This document shows positions 6,270 through 15,093 of a DNA stretch of 24,332 nucleotides, piece by piece. Origin of the DNA: Methanobacteriota archaeon (GTDB taxonomy: Archaea > Thermoplasmatota > DTKX01 > GCA-020343715); assembly GCA_030594725.1 (NCBI GenBank), contig JAUVEQ010000003.1:1-24332 (forward strand), in the 5' to 3' direction. Below the pieces are notes generated by a model. It saw nothing but the letters and a program-made list of their open reading frames with translations, searched no databases and had not been told where the DNA came from. Numbering within the stretch: the stretch's first letter is position 1; every line of letters begins with the position of its first letter. A program made the translations under genes and the position numbers.

Positions 6270-9256
6270 CCAGCGGGGTCCTAGTTCTGGGTGGTGGCGT
6301 AGCCGGTATCCAGGCCGCACTGGACCTCGCTGATGCAGGGATCCAAGTCTACTTGGTGGAGCGTTCCCCCTCGATCGGGGGGAACATGATACGGTTGGAC
6401 AAGACATTCCCGACCAACGACTGCTCCTCCTGCATCCTGTCCCCGCGACTTGTAGAAGCCGGACGTCACCCGCGAATCAAGCTGCTCACAAACAGCGACC
6501 TGGTCTCCCTCGAAGGGGACCCGGGGGCCTTCACGGCCCTGGTAAGGGAGCGACCGAGATACATCGACATGAACGCATGCGTTGCATGCGGAGACTGCAC
6601 CATCAAGTGCCCCGTGAAGGTGCCCTCGGAGTTCGACGAGGGCCTGTCCAAGCGGAAGGCCGTCTACATACCGTTCCCCCAGGCGGTCCCCCTCAAGTAC
6701 GTCATCGACCCGACGGTCTGCCTCAAGATAACCAAGGACAAGTGCGGGCTGTGCGAGAAGGCGTGCCAGGCCAACGCCGTCAACTACGATCTGCAGCCCG
6801 TGGACCACAAGCTGGACGTTGGCGCGGTCGTTGTGGCCACTGGCTACAAGCAGATAGACACCAGCCTCAGGCCCGAGTACGGTCACGGCCGTTTCAAGAA
6901 CGTGATAACCGGGATGGAGATGGAGCGCCTGCTGAACGCCTCGGGCCCCACCGGGGGCAAGGTGCACCGACCATCGGACGGTACGGTCCCCAAGCGGGTC
7001 GCCTTCATCCACTGCGCCCTCTCGCGGGACGAGAGGCGTGGCGCGGCCCACTGCTCCCGGGTGTGCTGCATGTACCTGGTCAAGGAGGCCATGGTGGCCA
7101 AGGAGCACCACAACGAGATCGAGGCCACCATGATCCACATGGACCTGCGGGCCTACGGCAAGAACTACGATTCCTACCTGGATAGAGCAAAGGACGGCGG
7201 CATCGCCTTCATCCGCGGCAGGGCCGCGGAGGTCCTGGAGGACGGTGAGGGGGGCCTGGTCGTCATCAGCGAGGACGAGGACGGCGTTCCCCACCGCACT
7301 CCCGCGGACATGGTGGTGCTGGGCGTGGCCCTCGAGGCCCCCGACGGCGCCGCAGAACTCTCAGAGATACTGGGCCTGGGCCTTGACGAGCGTGGTTTCA
7401 TCGCCACCGCTCCCGAGGACCCCTCGGGCCTTCGCACCGTGAACCCAGGCGTGTTCCTGGCGGGTTGCATACAGGGTCCCAAGGACGTTCCCGACAGCGT
7501 CACCATGGGCTCGGCCGCCGCCGCGGCCGCGGCAACCATGATGGTGGCAAGCAGGGTGGTCATCGAGCCCGACGAGGTGCCCGTGACCGACCCCAACGAG
7601 GAGCCCAAGGTCGGCGTGTTCGTTTGCCACTGCGGCTCGAACATCGCGGGTGTCGTGGATTGCCCCTCCGTAGCGGAGACGGCCCGCAACCTGCCCGGCG
7701 TCACCCACGCGGAGGAGAACATCTACACCTGCTCCCAGGACTCCCAGGTCGCCATCGCGGAGACCATCAAGAGGGAGGGCATCAACAGGGTGGTCATCGC
7801 GGCATGCTCGCCATCGACCCACGAGCCCCTCTTCCAGGAGACCCTGCGTGACGCTGGACTGGACCCCGCCCTCATCGACATGGCCAACATCCGCAACCAG
7901 TGCTCCTGGGCCCATGCCGAGGAGCACGAGGCCGCCACCGAGAAGTCCAAGGACCTGGTGCGGGCATCCGTCGCCAGGGCCCTTCTGCTGGAGCCCCTCG
8001 GGGGCGGGACCGAGGAGGTCCCGGCCAAGGCCCTCGTGGTGGGAGGAGGCATAGCGGGAATGGTCGCTGCGATGAACCTGGCGCCCCACGTGGACGTCGT
8101 TCTCATCGAGCGGGCCGAGCAGCTGGGCGGGACCGTCCGCAAGCTCTCGACCACGTTCCCGTCGGGAATGAATGGCGCCACCCAGATGGATATGATCGCT
8201 GGAATGGTCGAGAAGGCAGGCGTCAAGGTTCTCCTCGGCACCGAGATCCTGAACATCGATGGCTACGTGGGCAACTTCAAGTACACCCTGAGGCTCCCCG
8301 ACGGCTCCGAGACGGAGGACACCACGGGCATCATCATCCTCGCCATCGGTTCCCAGCCATACGAGCCCGTGGAGGGCGAGTTCGGCCGGGGAGGCGCGAA
8401 CGTGGTCACCAACCTGGAGCTGGAGGAGGACCTGGTCGACCCACCCAAGGGCAGGTCGTACGCCTTCATCCAATGCGTCGGTTCCAGGAACGAGGAGCGG
8501 GGTTGCTCCAGATACTGTTGCCAGGCCACCCTCCAGCAGGCGAGGGAGCTGGCCGAGGCGGGCAACGAAGTGACGGTCCTCTACAGGGACATCCGGGCGT
8601 ACTCCGCTTTGGGCGAGGCCGCCTACAGGGCCGCGAGGCAGGCTGGCGTTGTCTATGTCAAGTACGAACCCGAGCATGAGCCCGAGGTCCTGGAGGACGG
8701 CAAGAAGGTCCGGTTCCGTGAGACCATCGTCGGAAAGACCATAGAGAAGTCCGTGGACCAGGTCGTCCTGGTGGTCGGTCTCCGCCCACCGGAGGGACTG
8801 CAGGAGCTGCGGGGCCAGGTAAGGGTACCCGGCGACCAGGAGGGCTTCTTCCTGGAAAGGCACCCGAAGCTGGGGCCAGTCGAGACCAACACCGAGGGCA
8901 TCTACCTGGCCGGAACCTGTCAGGCGCCAATGGCGGCCTCCGAGGCATCCTTGGGGGCGGCCGCAGCCGCCATGAAGGCCCTGGGCCCCCTGGGCAGGGG
9001 ATGGGTCGCCACCGAGACCAAGGTATCGGAGATCAACCCCGACACCTGCATCGGATGCAACCTGTGCGTCACCCTCTGTCCATATCACGCCATCGACAAG
9101 GACGCGAACAACAAGGCCCAGTCCAACCCCGCCCTCTGCGAGGGTTGCGGCCTTTGCGCCGCCTCCTGTCCCACCCAATCCATCTCGGTACGTCACTTCC
9201 GTGACGGTCAGCTGCGTGCTCAGCTCCACGCCCTCGTGGGAGGTGGATCGGAATGA
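6266..9256 (+). CDS. hdrA: Double-length HdrA: two HdrA-like flavin modules in one 996-residue chain
   Basis: Residues 1-445 form one HdrA module without the usual N-terminal Fe-S domain: FAD fold GGGVAG (9-14), TFPTNDCSSC (47-56), an inserted two-cluster ferredoxin (C105-C115 and C152-C167), then CSRVCC (263-268). Residues 446-996 form a second: the N-terminal HdrA domain (VFVCHCGSNI 451-460, C489, C514, C546), a second FAD fold GGGIAG (593-598), CSRYCC (747-752) and a C-terminal two-cluster ferredoxin (C928-C938, C958-C968). The second module lacks the inserted ferredoxin and the FPTNDC cysteines. Standard HdrA has about 650 residues and one FAD. HdrA is the electron-bifurcating or distributing subunit; two flavins in one chain suggest an added branch. 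It overlaps hdrB and mvhD by ATGA. Confidence 0.9.
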   Translation: MTSGVLVLGGGVAGIQAALDLADAGIQVYLVERSPSIGGNMIRLDKTFPTNDCSSCILSPRLVEAGRHPRIKLLTNSDLVSLEGDPGAFTALVRERPRYIDMNACVACGDCTIKCPVKVPSEFDEGLSKRKAVYIPFPQAVPLKYVIDPTVCLKITKDKCGLCEKACQANAVNYDLQPVDHKLDVGAVVVATGYKQIDTSLRPEYGHGRFKNVITGMEMERLLNASGPTGGKVHRPSDGTVPKRVAFIHCALSRDERRGAAHCSRVCCMYLVKEAMVAKEHHNEIEATMIHMDLRAYGKNYDSYLDRAKDGGIAFIRGRAAEVLEDGEGGLVVISEDEDGVPHRTPADMVVLGVALEAPDGAAELSEILGLGLDERGFIATAPEDPSGLRTVNPGVFLAGCIQGPKDVPDSVTMGSAAAAAAATMMVASRVVIEPDEVPVTDPNEEPKVGVFVCHCGSNIAGVVDCPSVAETARNLPGVTHAEENIYTCSQDSQVAIAETIKREGINRVVIAACSPSTHEPLFQETLRDAGLDPALIDMANIRNQCSWAHAEEHEAATEKSKDLVRASVARALLLEPLGGGTEEVPAKALVVGGGIAGMVAAMNLAPHVDVVLIERAEQLGGTVRKLSTTFPSGMNGATQMDMIAGMVEKAGVKVLLGTEILNIDGYVGNFKYTLRLPDGSETEDTTGIIILAIGSQPYEPVEGEFGRGGANVVTNLELEEDLVDPPKGRSYAFIQCVGSRNEERGCSRYCCQATLQQARELAEAGNEVTVLYRDIRAYSALGEAAYRAARQAGVVYVKYEPEHEPEVLEDGKKVRFRETIVGKTIEKSVDQVVLVVGLRPPEGLQELRGQVRVPGDQEGFFLERHPKLGPVETNTEGIYLAGTCQAPMAASEASLGAAAAAMKALGPLGRGWVATETKVSEINPDTCIGCNLCVTLCPYHAIDKDANNKAQSNPALCEGCGLCAASCPTQSISVRHFRDGQLRAQLHALVGGGSE

Positions 9257-10122
9257 CCGCAGAGGAGAGGATAGAGGAGCCGGAGACCATGGATGAGGTC
9301 CCCGAGGAGGAGAAGGAGGAGGTCGAGGTCGAGGCCAAGGCCGAGACCGAGACCGAGACCTTCGAGCCCTCCATAGTCGGGATCCTGTGCAACTGGTGCT
9401 CGTACGCCGGGGCCGACCTGGCCGGCATCAGCCGCATCCAGTACCCCCCGAACATCCGCGTAGTTCGGGTCATGTGCTCCGGCCGGGTGGACCCCCAGCT
9501 GGTCATATACACCCTGCTGGAGGGCGCGGACGGCGTCCTCGCCCTGGGCTGTCATCCAGGGGACTGCCACTACCAGAGCGGCAACCTTGAGGCCCAGGAG
9601 AAGTTCGAGGCACTGCTCAAGGTGCTCCGCCACACGGGTATGGACGAGCGGTTCCAGTACGAATGGGTATCGGCCTCGGAGGGAGCACGCTTCGCAGAGG
9701 TGGTGAGGGGGTTCACCGACCACATCAGGTCCCTGGGCCCATCACCTGTCCCGGAGGATGATATAGCGAGGTTCCGCCTCAGGGCAGCCCTCCGCGAGGT
9801 GAGCGACTTCCGCCTGCGTTGGCTCATCGGCCGCCAGCGGAACATCCAGGAGAATGGTGACGCCTACGGACAGGAGTCCGACAGGGAGAAATGGGACCTT
9901 GTGATGGACAAGGTCCTCCGGGACCAGTTCATCCGGGCCCAGATAATCGAGCGCACCCTCGAGGGCCCAGCCAGCGTGGAGGACATGGCAGAGGTCATCG
10001 ACGCTGATACGGTGGAGATCTTCCGCCACGTCCAGCGTCTACGGATCACGGGCAGGGTGGCGATAGCAGGCCACAGGGGCCATTCACCCCTTTACAGGGC
10101 CACGGGGGTGGAGGCAGAATGA
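9253..10122 (+). CDS. mvhD: MvhD-like [2Fe-2S] subunit with acidic N-terminus and C-terminal extension
   Basis: A 289-residue protein. Residues 38-165 are the MvhD/FlpD domain, with cysteines C46 and C49 (GILCNWCSYAGAD), C75 (VMCSG), and C100 and C105 (GCHPGDCHY), known in this family to hold a [2Fe-2S] cluster passing electrons into HdrA. Residues 5-37 are a Glu-rich low-complexity linker with repeated Glu-Thr and Glu-Val steps. Residues about 170-289 are an extension absent from the 162-residue paralogue at 15094; its end (TLEGPASVEDMAEVID, then EIFRHVQRLRITGRVAI) resembles a winged helix, perhaps for docking. It overlaps both neighbouring hdrA genes by ATGA. Confidence 0.87.
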   Translation: MTAEERIEEPETMDEVPEEEKEEVEVEAKAETETETFEPSIVGILCNWCSYAGADLAGISRIQYPPNIRVVRVMCSGRVDPQLVIYTLLEGADGVLALGCHPGDCHYQSGNLEAQEKFEALLKVLRHTGMDERFQYEWVSASEGARFAEVVRGFTDHIRSLGPSPVPEDDIARFRLRAALREVSDFRLRWLIGRQRNIQENGDAYGQESDREKWDLVMDKVLRDQFIRAQIIERTLEGPASVEDMAEVIDADTVEIFRHVQRLRITGRVAIAGHRGHSPLYRATGVEAE

Positions 10123-13100
10123 CCGCGGAGGAGACCCCCTTGGAGGACAACGTCGAACCCGAGGTCCAGGAAGCTTCCGAGGCCTCCGAGGCTCCCGAGG
10201 CCACCGAGACCCAGAAGAGGGTCGGCCCCGTGGGCTCCGCCCTGGTGATAGGCTCGGGCATCGCCGGCATGCAGACCGCCCTGGACATGGCGGACACCGA
10301 CATACTGGTGCACGTGGTCGAGGACCAGGCCGGCATAGGCGGATGGATGTCCATGCTGGACAAGACCTTCCCCACCAACGACTGCGCGATGTGCACCCTG
10401 GCCCCGAAGCTGGTGGCGGTGGGACGACACCCCAACATCGTGCTCCACACTAACGCCCGGGTCACCGCATTGGAGGGCGAGGCGGGCGAGTTCACCTCGA
10501 GGATCGTGGAGCGCCCCCGCTTCATCGACGCGGACAAGTGTACCGGTTGCGGCTTCTGCGGACAGTACTGCCCCGTGGAGGCCATCTCGAATTACGACGT
10601 GGCGATGGGTGAACGGACCGCGGTGAGCGTCCTGTTCCCCCAGACCGTGCCCCTCCTGTACTCCATCGACAGGGAGTCGTGCATAGGATGCGGCCTCTGC
10701 GAGGAGGTCTGTCCAGCACATGCCGTGGACTACATGCAAGAACCCGTCACCCAGGAGGTGGACGTGGGCGCTGTCATCCTGGCAGCCGGCTTCTCCGAGG
10801 TGCCAGGGGACTGCCGTCCAGAGTACGGATGGGGCCGCTTCCCCAACGTGATCACCGCACCCCAGTTCGAACGGGTGCTGTCGGCATCAGGACCCTACGG
10901 GGGCGAGGTGCTCCGGGCCTCGGACGGCACCCACCCCAAGAAGATCGCTTGGCTCCAGTGTGTGGGCTCCAGGGACCCCCATCACGGCAGGCCCTACTGC
11001 TCCTCGGTGTGCTGCACCTACGCCACCAAGGAGGCCATCATCGCCAAGGAGCACCTTGGTCGGGAGGACGTGGACTGCCACATCTTCTTCATGGACATGA
11101 GGACGTACGGCAAGGCCTTCGAGGAGTACTACAACAGGGCCAAGGACGAGTACAAGGTCAAGTACACCCGGTGCCGGATAGGCGAGGTCCGGGAGGACCC
11201 TGCCACCCGGGACCTCATCGTCGTCTACGAGGACGAGGCCGGGAACACGAGGACGGAGACCTTCGACATGGTGGTCCTGTCCACTGGCCTCGAACCTCCC
11301 GAGAACAGCACCGAGCTGGCCGAGACCTTCGGCATCGAGCTGGATGAGATGGGATTCGCCAAGACGGGCATCTTCAGCCCCGTTGACACCACCCGCGAGG
11401 GCGTCTACGTCTGTGGGGCCCTGGAGGGACCCAAGGACATCCCCGATACCGTGGCCCAGGCATCCGCGGCCGCCGCGCGTGCAGAGGCCATCATAGCCCC
11501 GTCCAGGGGCACCGAGGTCACCCCCATCGAGCTCCCCGAGGAGAGGGACGTTACCGTCGAGGAGCCCAAGATCGGTGTCTTCGTGTGCCACTGCGGCATC
11601 AACATCGGAAGCGTCGTGGACGTGCCCGACGTGGTGGAGTACGCCAAGAAGCTGCCCAACGTCGTCTACGCCGAGCACAACCTCTACACCTGTTCCCAGG
11701 ACACCCAGGACAAGATAAAGGAGAAGGTGGCCGAGCTGGGCCTCAACCGGGTGGTGGTCGCATCGTGCACCCCCCGCACCCACGAGCCCCTGTTCCAGGA
11801 CACCATCTCAGAGGCTGCCCTGAACCCCCACCTATTCGACCTGGCCAGCCTCCGGGAGCACGTCTCTTGGGTACATCAAGGTGACCATGCCGCCGCCACG
11901 CGGAAGGCGAAGCGGTTGGTGGCCATGTCGGTGGACAAGGTGCGCCACTCGACCCCGGTCCACAAGGAACCCTCGGCCGTAGAGCCGACGGGCCTGGTGC
12001 TGGGTGGAGGTCCAGCGGGCATCGCCGCCGCCCTCGCGCTGGCGGAGCAGGGCCTCAGGGCCTACCTGGTGGAGCGCCAGGACAAGCTGGGAGGCAACCT
12101 GCACAGGTTACCACACCTCATGGAGGACGAGGACCCGAAGGAGGCGCTGGAACAGATGGTCTCCAGAGTGGCGGCCAGCGAGAACATCGAGGTGCTGCTC
12201 TCGTCGGAATTGGTCGAGCTCGGCGGAGTCATCGGCAACTTCGACGCCACCATCCGCACCCCCAAGGGGGACCAGACCTTCCACGTGGGCGCCATCATCG
12301 TGGCCACCGGCGCCTTCGAGCTGGAGCCCAAGGGCGAGTACATGTTCGGAGAGGACGACCGCGTCATGACGGCGATCCAGGCCGGAGAGGCCCTCGACCG
12401 CGGTGACTTCCCGATGGGCGGTCCCGTGGCCTTCGTCCACTGCGTGGGCTCGCGCATCCCCGAGCGGGAGTACTGCTCCCGCGTCTGTTGCTCGACGGCG
12501 CTGAAGAACGCCATCCACATCAAGGAGCATTCGCCGGACACGGATGTCATCATGTTCTACCGCGACCTCCGTACGTACGGGCACCGGGAGCTGGCCTACC
12601 GAAGGGCCCGCGAACTGGGCATCCAGTTCGTCCGCTTCGACCATGAGGTCCCCCCGGTCCTATCGAAGGACGGAAAGGACCTCACGATCGAGTGGGTGGA
12701 CCTCCTTGCCCAGAAGAGGGTCCGGAGGAAGATGGCCACCGTCGTTCTGGCGGCGGCCACCCTGCCATACGAGGACAGCCCCGACCTGGGCAGCATCCTC
12801 AAGGTGCCCCTGACCGAGCACGGCTTCTTCCTGGAGGCCCACATGAAGATCCGGCCCCTGGACTTCGCCACCGACGGTGTGTTCCTCGCTGGTAGCTGCC
12901 ATAGCCCCAAGTTCCTGAACGAGGCCATCGCCCAGGCCATCGGGGCAGCGTCCCGGGCCGCGACCATCCTCTCCAACCCGACGGTCGTGCCCGAAGGCCT
13001 GCCATCCTATGTGGATACGTCCAGGTGCACTGGCTGCGGGACCTGCGAGGAGAACTGCGCCTACGCCGCGATCACCGTGGACGAGACCCAGGGGGTGGCC

Positions 13101-13244
13101 AGCGTCAACACCGTGCTCTGCAAGGGCTGCGGGACGTGCGCGGCGGTCTGCCCGTCTGGCGCCCCGGTCTCGCCCAAGTTCGAGAAGGACCAGATCATCA
13201 ACATGATAGAGGACGCATTGCTTCCCGCGAGAGGAGGTGCCTGA
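10119..13244 (+). CDS. hdrA: Second double-length HdrA, 1041 residues
   Basis: It has the same architecture as the 996-residue gene plus a 35-residue acidic/Ala-rich N-terminal tail. Module 1 has GSGIAG (45-50), FPTNDCAMC (84-92), an inserted ferredoxin (CTGCGFCGQYCP 141-152; CIGCGLCEEVCP 188-199) and CSSVCC (294-299). Module 2 has FVCHCGINI (488-496), C525, C550, a second FAD fold GGGPAG (629-634), CSRVCC (786-791), and a C-terminal ferredoxin (CTGCGTCEENC 970-980; CKGCGTCAAVCP 1001-1012). Where standard HdrA has the FPTNDC loop, module 2 has LPHLMEDEDP, so that ligand is lost. With mvhD it probably arose by tandem duplication of an mvhD-hdrA unit. It is likely a second electron-distributing arm of the same complex. 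Confidence 0.9.
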   Translation: MTAEETPLEDNVEPEVQEASEASEAPEATETQKRVGPVGSALVIGSGIAGMQTALDMADTDILVHVVEDQAGIGGWMSMLDKTFPTNDCAMCTLAPKLVAVGRHPNIVLHTNARVTALEGEAGEFTSRIVERPRFIDADKCTGCGFCGQYCPVEAISNYDVAMGERTAVSVLFPQTVPLLYSIDRESCIGCGLCEEVCPAHAVDYMQEPVTQEVDVGAVILAAGFSEVPGDCRPEYGWGRFPNVITAPQFERVLSASGPYGGEVLRASDGTHPKKIAWLQCVGSRDPHHGRPYCSSVCCTYATKEAIIAKEHLGREDVDCHIFFMDMRTYGKAFEEYYNRAKDEYKVKYTRCRIGEVREDPATRDLIVVYEDEAGNTRTETFDMVVLSTGLEPPENSTELAETFGIELDEMGFAKTGIFSPVDTTREGVYVCGALEGPKDIPDTVAQASAAAARAEAIIAPSRGTEVTPIELPEERDVTVEEPKIGVFVCHCGINIGSVVDVPDVVEYAKKLPNVVYAEHNLYTCSQDTQDKIKEKVAELGLNRVVVASCTPRTHEPLFQDTISEAALNPHLFDLASLREHVSWVHQGDHAAATRKAKRLVAMSVDKVRHSTPVHKEPSAVEPTGLVLGGGPAGIAAALALAEQGLRAYLVERQDKLGGNLHRLPHLMEDEDPKEALEQMVSRVAASENIEVLLSSELVELGGVIGNFDATIRTPKGDQTFHVGAIIVATGAFELEPKGEYMFGEDDRVMTAIQAGEALDRGDFPMGGPVAFVHCVGSRIPEREYCSRVCCSTALKNAIHIKEHSPDTDVIMFYRDLRTYGHRELAYRRARELGIQFVRFDHEVPPVLSKDGKDLTIEWVDLLAQKRVRRKMATVVLAAATLPYEDSPDLGSILKVPLTEHGFFLEAHMKIRPLDFATDGVFLAGSCHSPKFLNEAIAQAIGAASRAATILSNPTVVPEGLPSYVDTSRCTGCGTCEENCAYAAITVDETQGVASVNTVLCKGCGTCAAVCPSGAPVSPKFEKDQIINMIEDALLPARGGA

Positions 13245-13245
13245 C

Positions 13246-15036
13246 ATGCCCGGTCTGAGGAAGGTCGACAGACTCAAGAAGCTACTGCTCATCCTCCCCT
13301 GCGACGAGGAGATGGAGGGTCTGCTGGACCCCGAGTCCCTCGCGGAGGAGATGAACGACCCTGAGAACTGGGTCTTTGCCAGATCGGACCCCCGCCTCTG
13401 CGGGCCCGATCGCAGCGACTACATCGCGGACCTGGTCAAGGAGACGGAGGCCCAGGCCATCATCGTGGGAGGTCCCAGCGACCGGACCCACGGCTCGGTA
13501 TGGCGCCAGGAGGCCTCCCTCGTAGGCATCCCACCGGACCGGGTGGAGCTGGTGCCACTCGTCCAGCAGTGCATCTACGTCACCGATGAGAAGGACGCGG
13601 CCCGCCGACGGGCCAAGATAATGATCGAGTCCGCCCTGGCGAGGGTGGACACCGGCATCGACCGCGCGGTGGAGCGCGTGAAGGCGATGCAAGCGGTGCT
13701 GGTCATCGGTGGTGGCGTCGCAGGCATGCAGGCCGCCTGGGACCTGGCGGACTTCGGTCGACAGGTCTACCTCGTGGAACGCACCGGTGAGCTGGGTGGG
13801 CGGGCCCACCAGCTGTCCCGGACCTACCCCACCCAGGACTGCAAGCCCGACGGTTGCTGTCCCCAGTCCTGCCGGGACTGCCAGTTCACCCCCAGGATAG
13901 ACCTGGTCACTTCCCACCCCCTGATCGAGCTGCTCCTCGAGAGCGAGGTCAGGTCCGTCAAGGGGGGCATCGGTGGCTACCAGATCGAGGTCCACTCGCC
14001 CGAGACGTCGCGGTTGCTCGAGGTCGGCGCCATCGTCGTGGCCACGGGTAACGTGATGTTCGACGCCGGGGAGATGGGGGAGCTGTCCCCGTGGCATCCC
14101 GACGTCATCTCGTTCCTCGAGCTGGAGAAGCTCATCGACTGGCAGCGGAAGGAGGACCGCGCATGGGAACCCCTGAGGCGCCCCTCCGACGGTAAGGTGC
14201 CCAAGAACATCCACTTCCTACAGTGCGTGGGCTCCCGGGACGAGCACCATGGCACCATCGAATGTTCCCTGGTGTGCTGCACGTACGCAGTGGGTCAGGC
14301 CAAGGACCTCAAGGACATGCTCCCCGACGCCACCGTTGCGATCCACTACATGGACATGCGGGGTCCCTACAGGGGCTTCGAGCGCCACTACTTGGAGGCC
14401 CAGGAGTCGGGCGTACTGTTCATGCGCGGAAGGGTGGTCGAGATCGAGCCCGACAACGGGAACCTCATGCTATCGTACGAGGACATCGATATCGGGGAGC
14501 CCGTGACGATGGAGGCGGACCTGGTGGTACTCTCGGTGGGACAGCTGCCCACCCCGGGAACGGCCGAGCTGGCCCAGATGCTGGGCGTTCCCCTGGACGA
14601 TGACGGTTACATCGGCGAGGACAACACCACCTACAGCCTGTGGGACAGGCGTGGTGTCTACGTCGTGGGCTGCGCCGCGGGTCCACGTGGCATCAGGTAC
14701 TCGGTGCGTGATGGCCGTGAAGCGGCCTTGAGCATCGATGCCGTCCTGCGGAGGACCCAGATCGAGCTGGCGGACAACATCGCAGAGGTCGACGACGAAC
14801 GATGCGTCGGATGCGGTCAGTGCGTGGAGTCCTGCGAGTACGGCGCGGTGACGCTGGAGGAACGGACCGACCTCCAGACCGGCAGGAAGTACCGGGTCGC
14901 CATCGTGGATCCCCGGCGATGCTGGGGTTGCGGCAACTGTCACGCGACCTGCCCGAGCACGGCCATAAGGTTGTCGGGGTTCTCCGACGACCAGCTGGTG
15001 CGTCAAGTAGAGTTAGCATCAGGGGGGCACAGGTGA
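13246..15036 (+). CDS. hdrA: Single-module HdrA-like protein with cysteine-rich replacement loop
   Basis: A 596-residue HdrA-like subunit. I chose ATG 13246 because GAGGAGGTG (13231-13239) sits six bases upstream; GTG 13237 would lie inside that site. Residues 1-145 resemble the HdrA N-terminal domain but are degenerate: CHCG is reduced to PCDE (C19), C52 and C109 remain, and the AACSP cysteine is replaced by GGPSD. The FAD fold is GGGVAG (155-160). The usual FPTNDCxxC loop is expanded to a five-cysteine segment (C199, C204, C205, C209, C212), and the inserted ferredoxin is absent. CSLVCC and a C-terminal two-cluster ferredoxin (CVGCGQCVESC; CWGCGNCHATC) are present. It is probably a third flavin subunit with altered cluster content. 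Confidence 0.86.
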   Translation: MPGLRKVDRLKKLLLILPCDEEMEGLLDPESLAEEMNDPENWVFARSDPRLCGPDRSDYIADLVKETEAQAIIVGGPSDRTHGSVWRQEASLVGIPPDRVELVPLVQQCIYVTDEKDAARRRAKIMIESALARVDTGIDRAVERVKAMQAVLVIGGGVAGMQAAWDLADFGRQVYLVERTGELGGRAHQLSRTYPTQDCKPDGCCPQSCRDCQFTPRIDLVTSHPLIELLLESEVRSVKGGIGGYQIEVHSPETSRLLEVGAIVVATGNVMFDAGEMGELSPWHPDVISFLELEKLIDWQRKEDRAWEPLRRPSDGKVPKNIHFLQCVGSRDEHHGTIECSLVCCTYAVGQAKDLKDMLPDATVAIHYMDMRGPYRGFERHYLEAQESGVLFMRGRVVEIEPDNGNLMLSYEDIDIGEPVTMEADLVVLSVGQLPTPGTAELAQMLGVPLDDDGYIGEDNTTYSLWDRRGVYVVGCAAGPRGIRYSVRDGREAALSIDAVLRRTQIELADNIAEVDDERCVGCGQCVESCEYGAVTLEERTDLQTGRKYRVAIVDPRRCWGCGNCHATCPSTAIRLSGFSDDQLVRQVELASGGHR

Positions 15037-15054
15037 TGATGATGATGATGATGA
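15034..15054 (+). repeat. Seven tandem TGA triplets beginning at the hdrA stop codon
   Basis: The stop codon of the single-module hdrA (15034-15036) is the first of seven consecutive TGA triplets. In the frame two bases later the same tract reads as six ATG codons (15036-15053) after a GTG (15033), followed by a short frame ending in TGA at 15090-15092, one base before the mvhD ATG at 15094. This is a trinucleotide microsatellite at a gene junction. The mini-frame (about 18-19 codons) may couple translation of hdrA to mvhD or may be incidental. Confidence 0.8.
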
Positions 15055-15093
15055 ACGTTCACCGGATTTCCATACTCTCAACGGAGGGCTGAC

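Noticed and set aside
7361..9229. 622-residue minus-strand open frame over the first double hdrA
   Set aside because: Its Gly/Leu/Val/Asp/His-rich composition mirrors the antisense of HdrA; HdrA motifs on the + strand are decisive.
15034..15054. TGA run as a selenocysteine or readthrough site
   Set aside because: No selenocysteine is expected at the end of HdrA, no obvious SECIS-like structure follows, and seven consecutive stops make readthrough unlikely.
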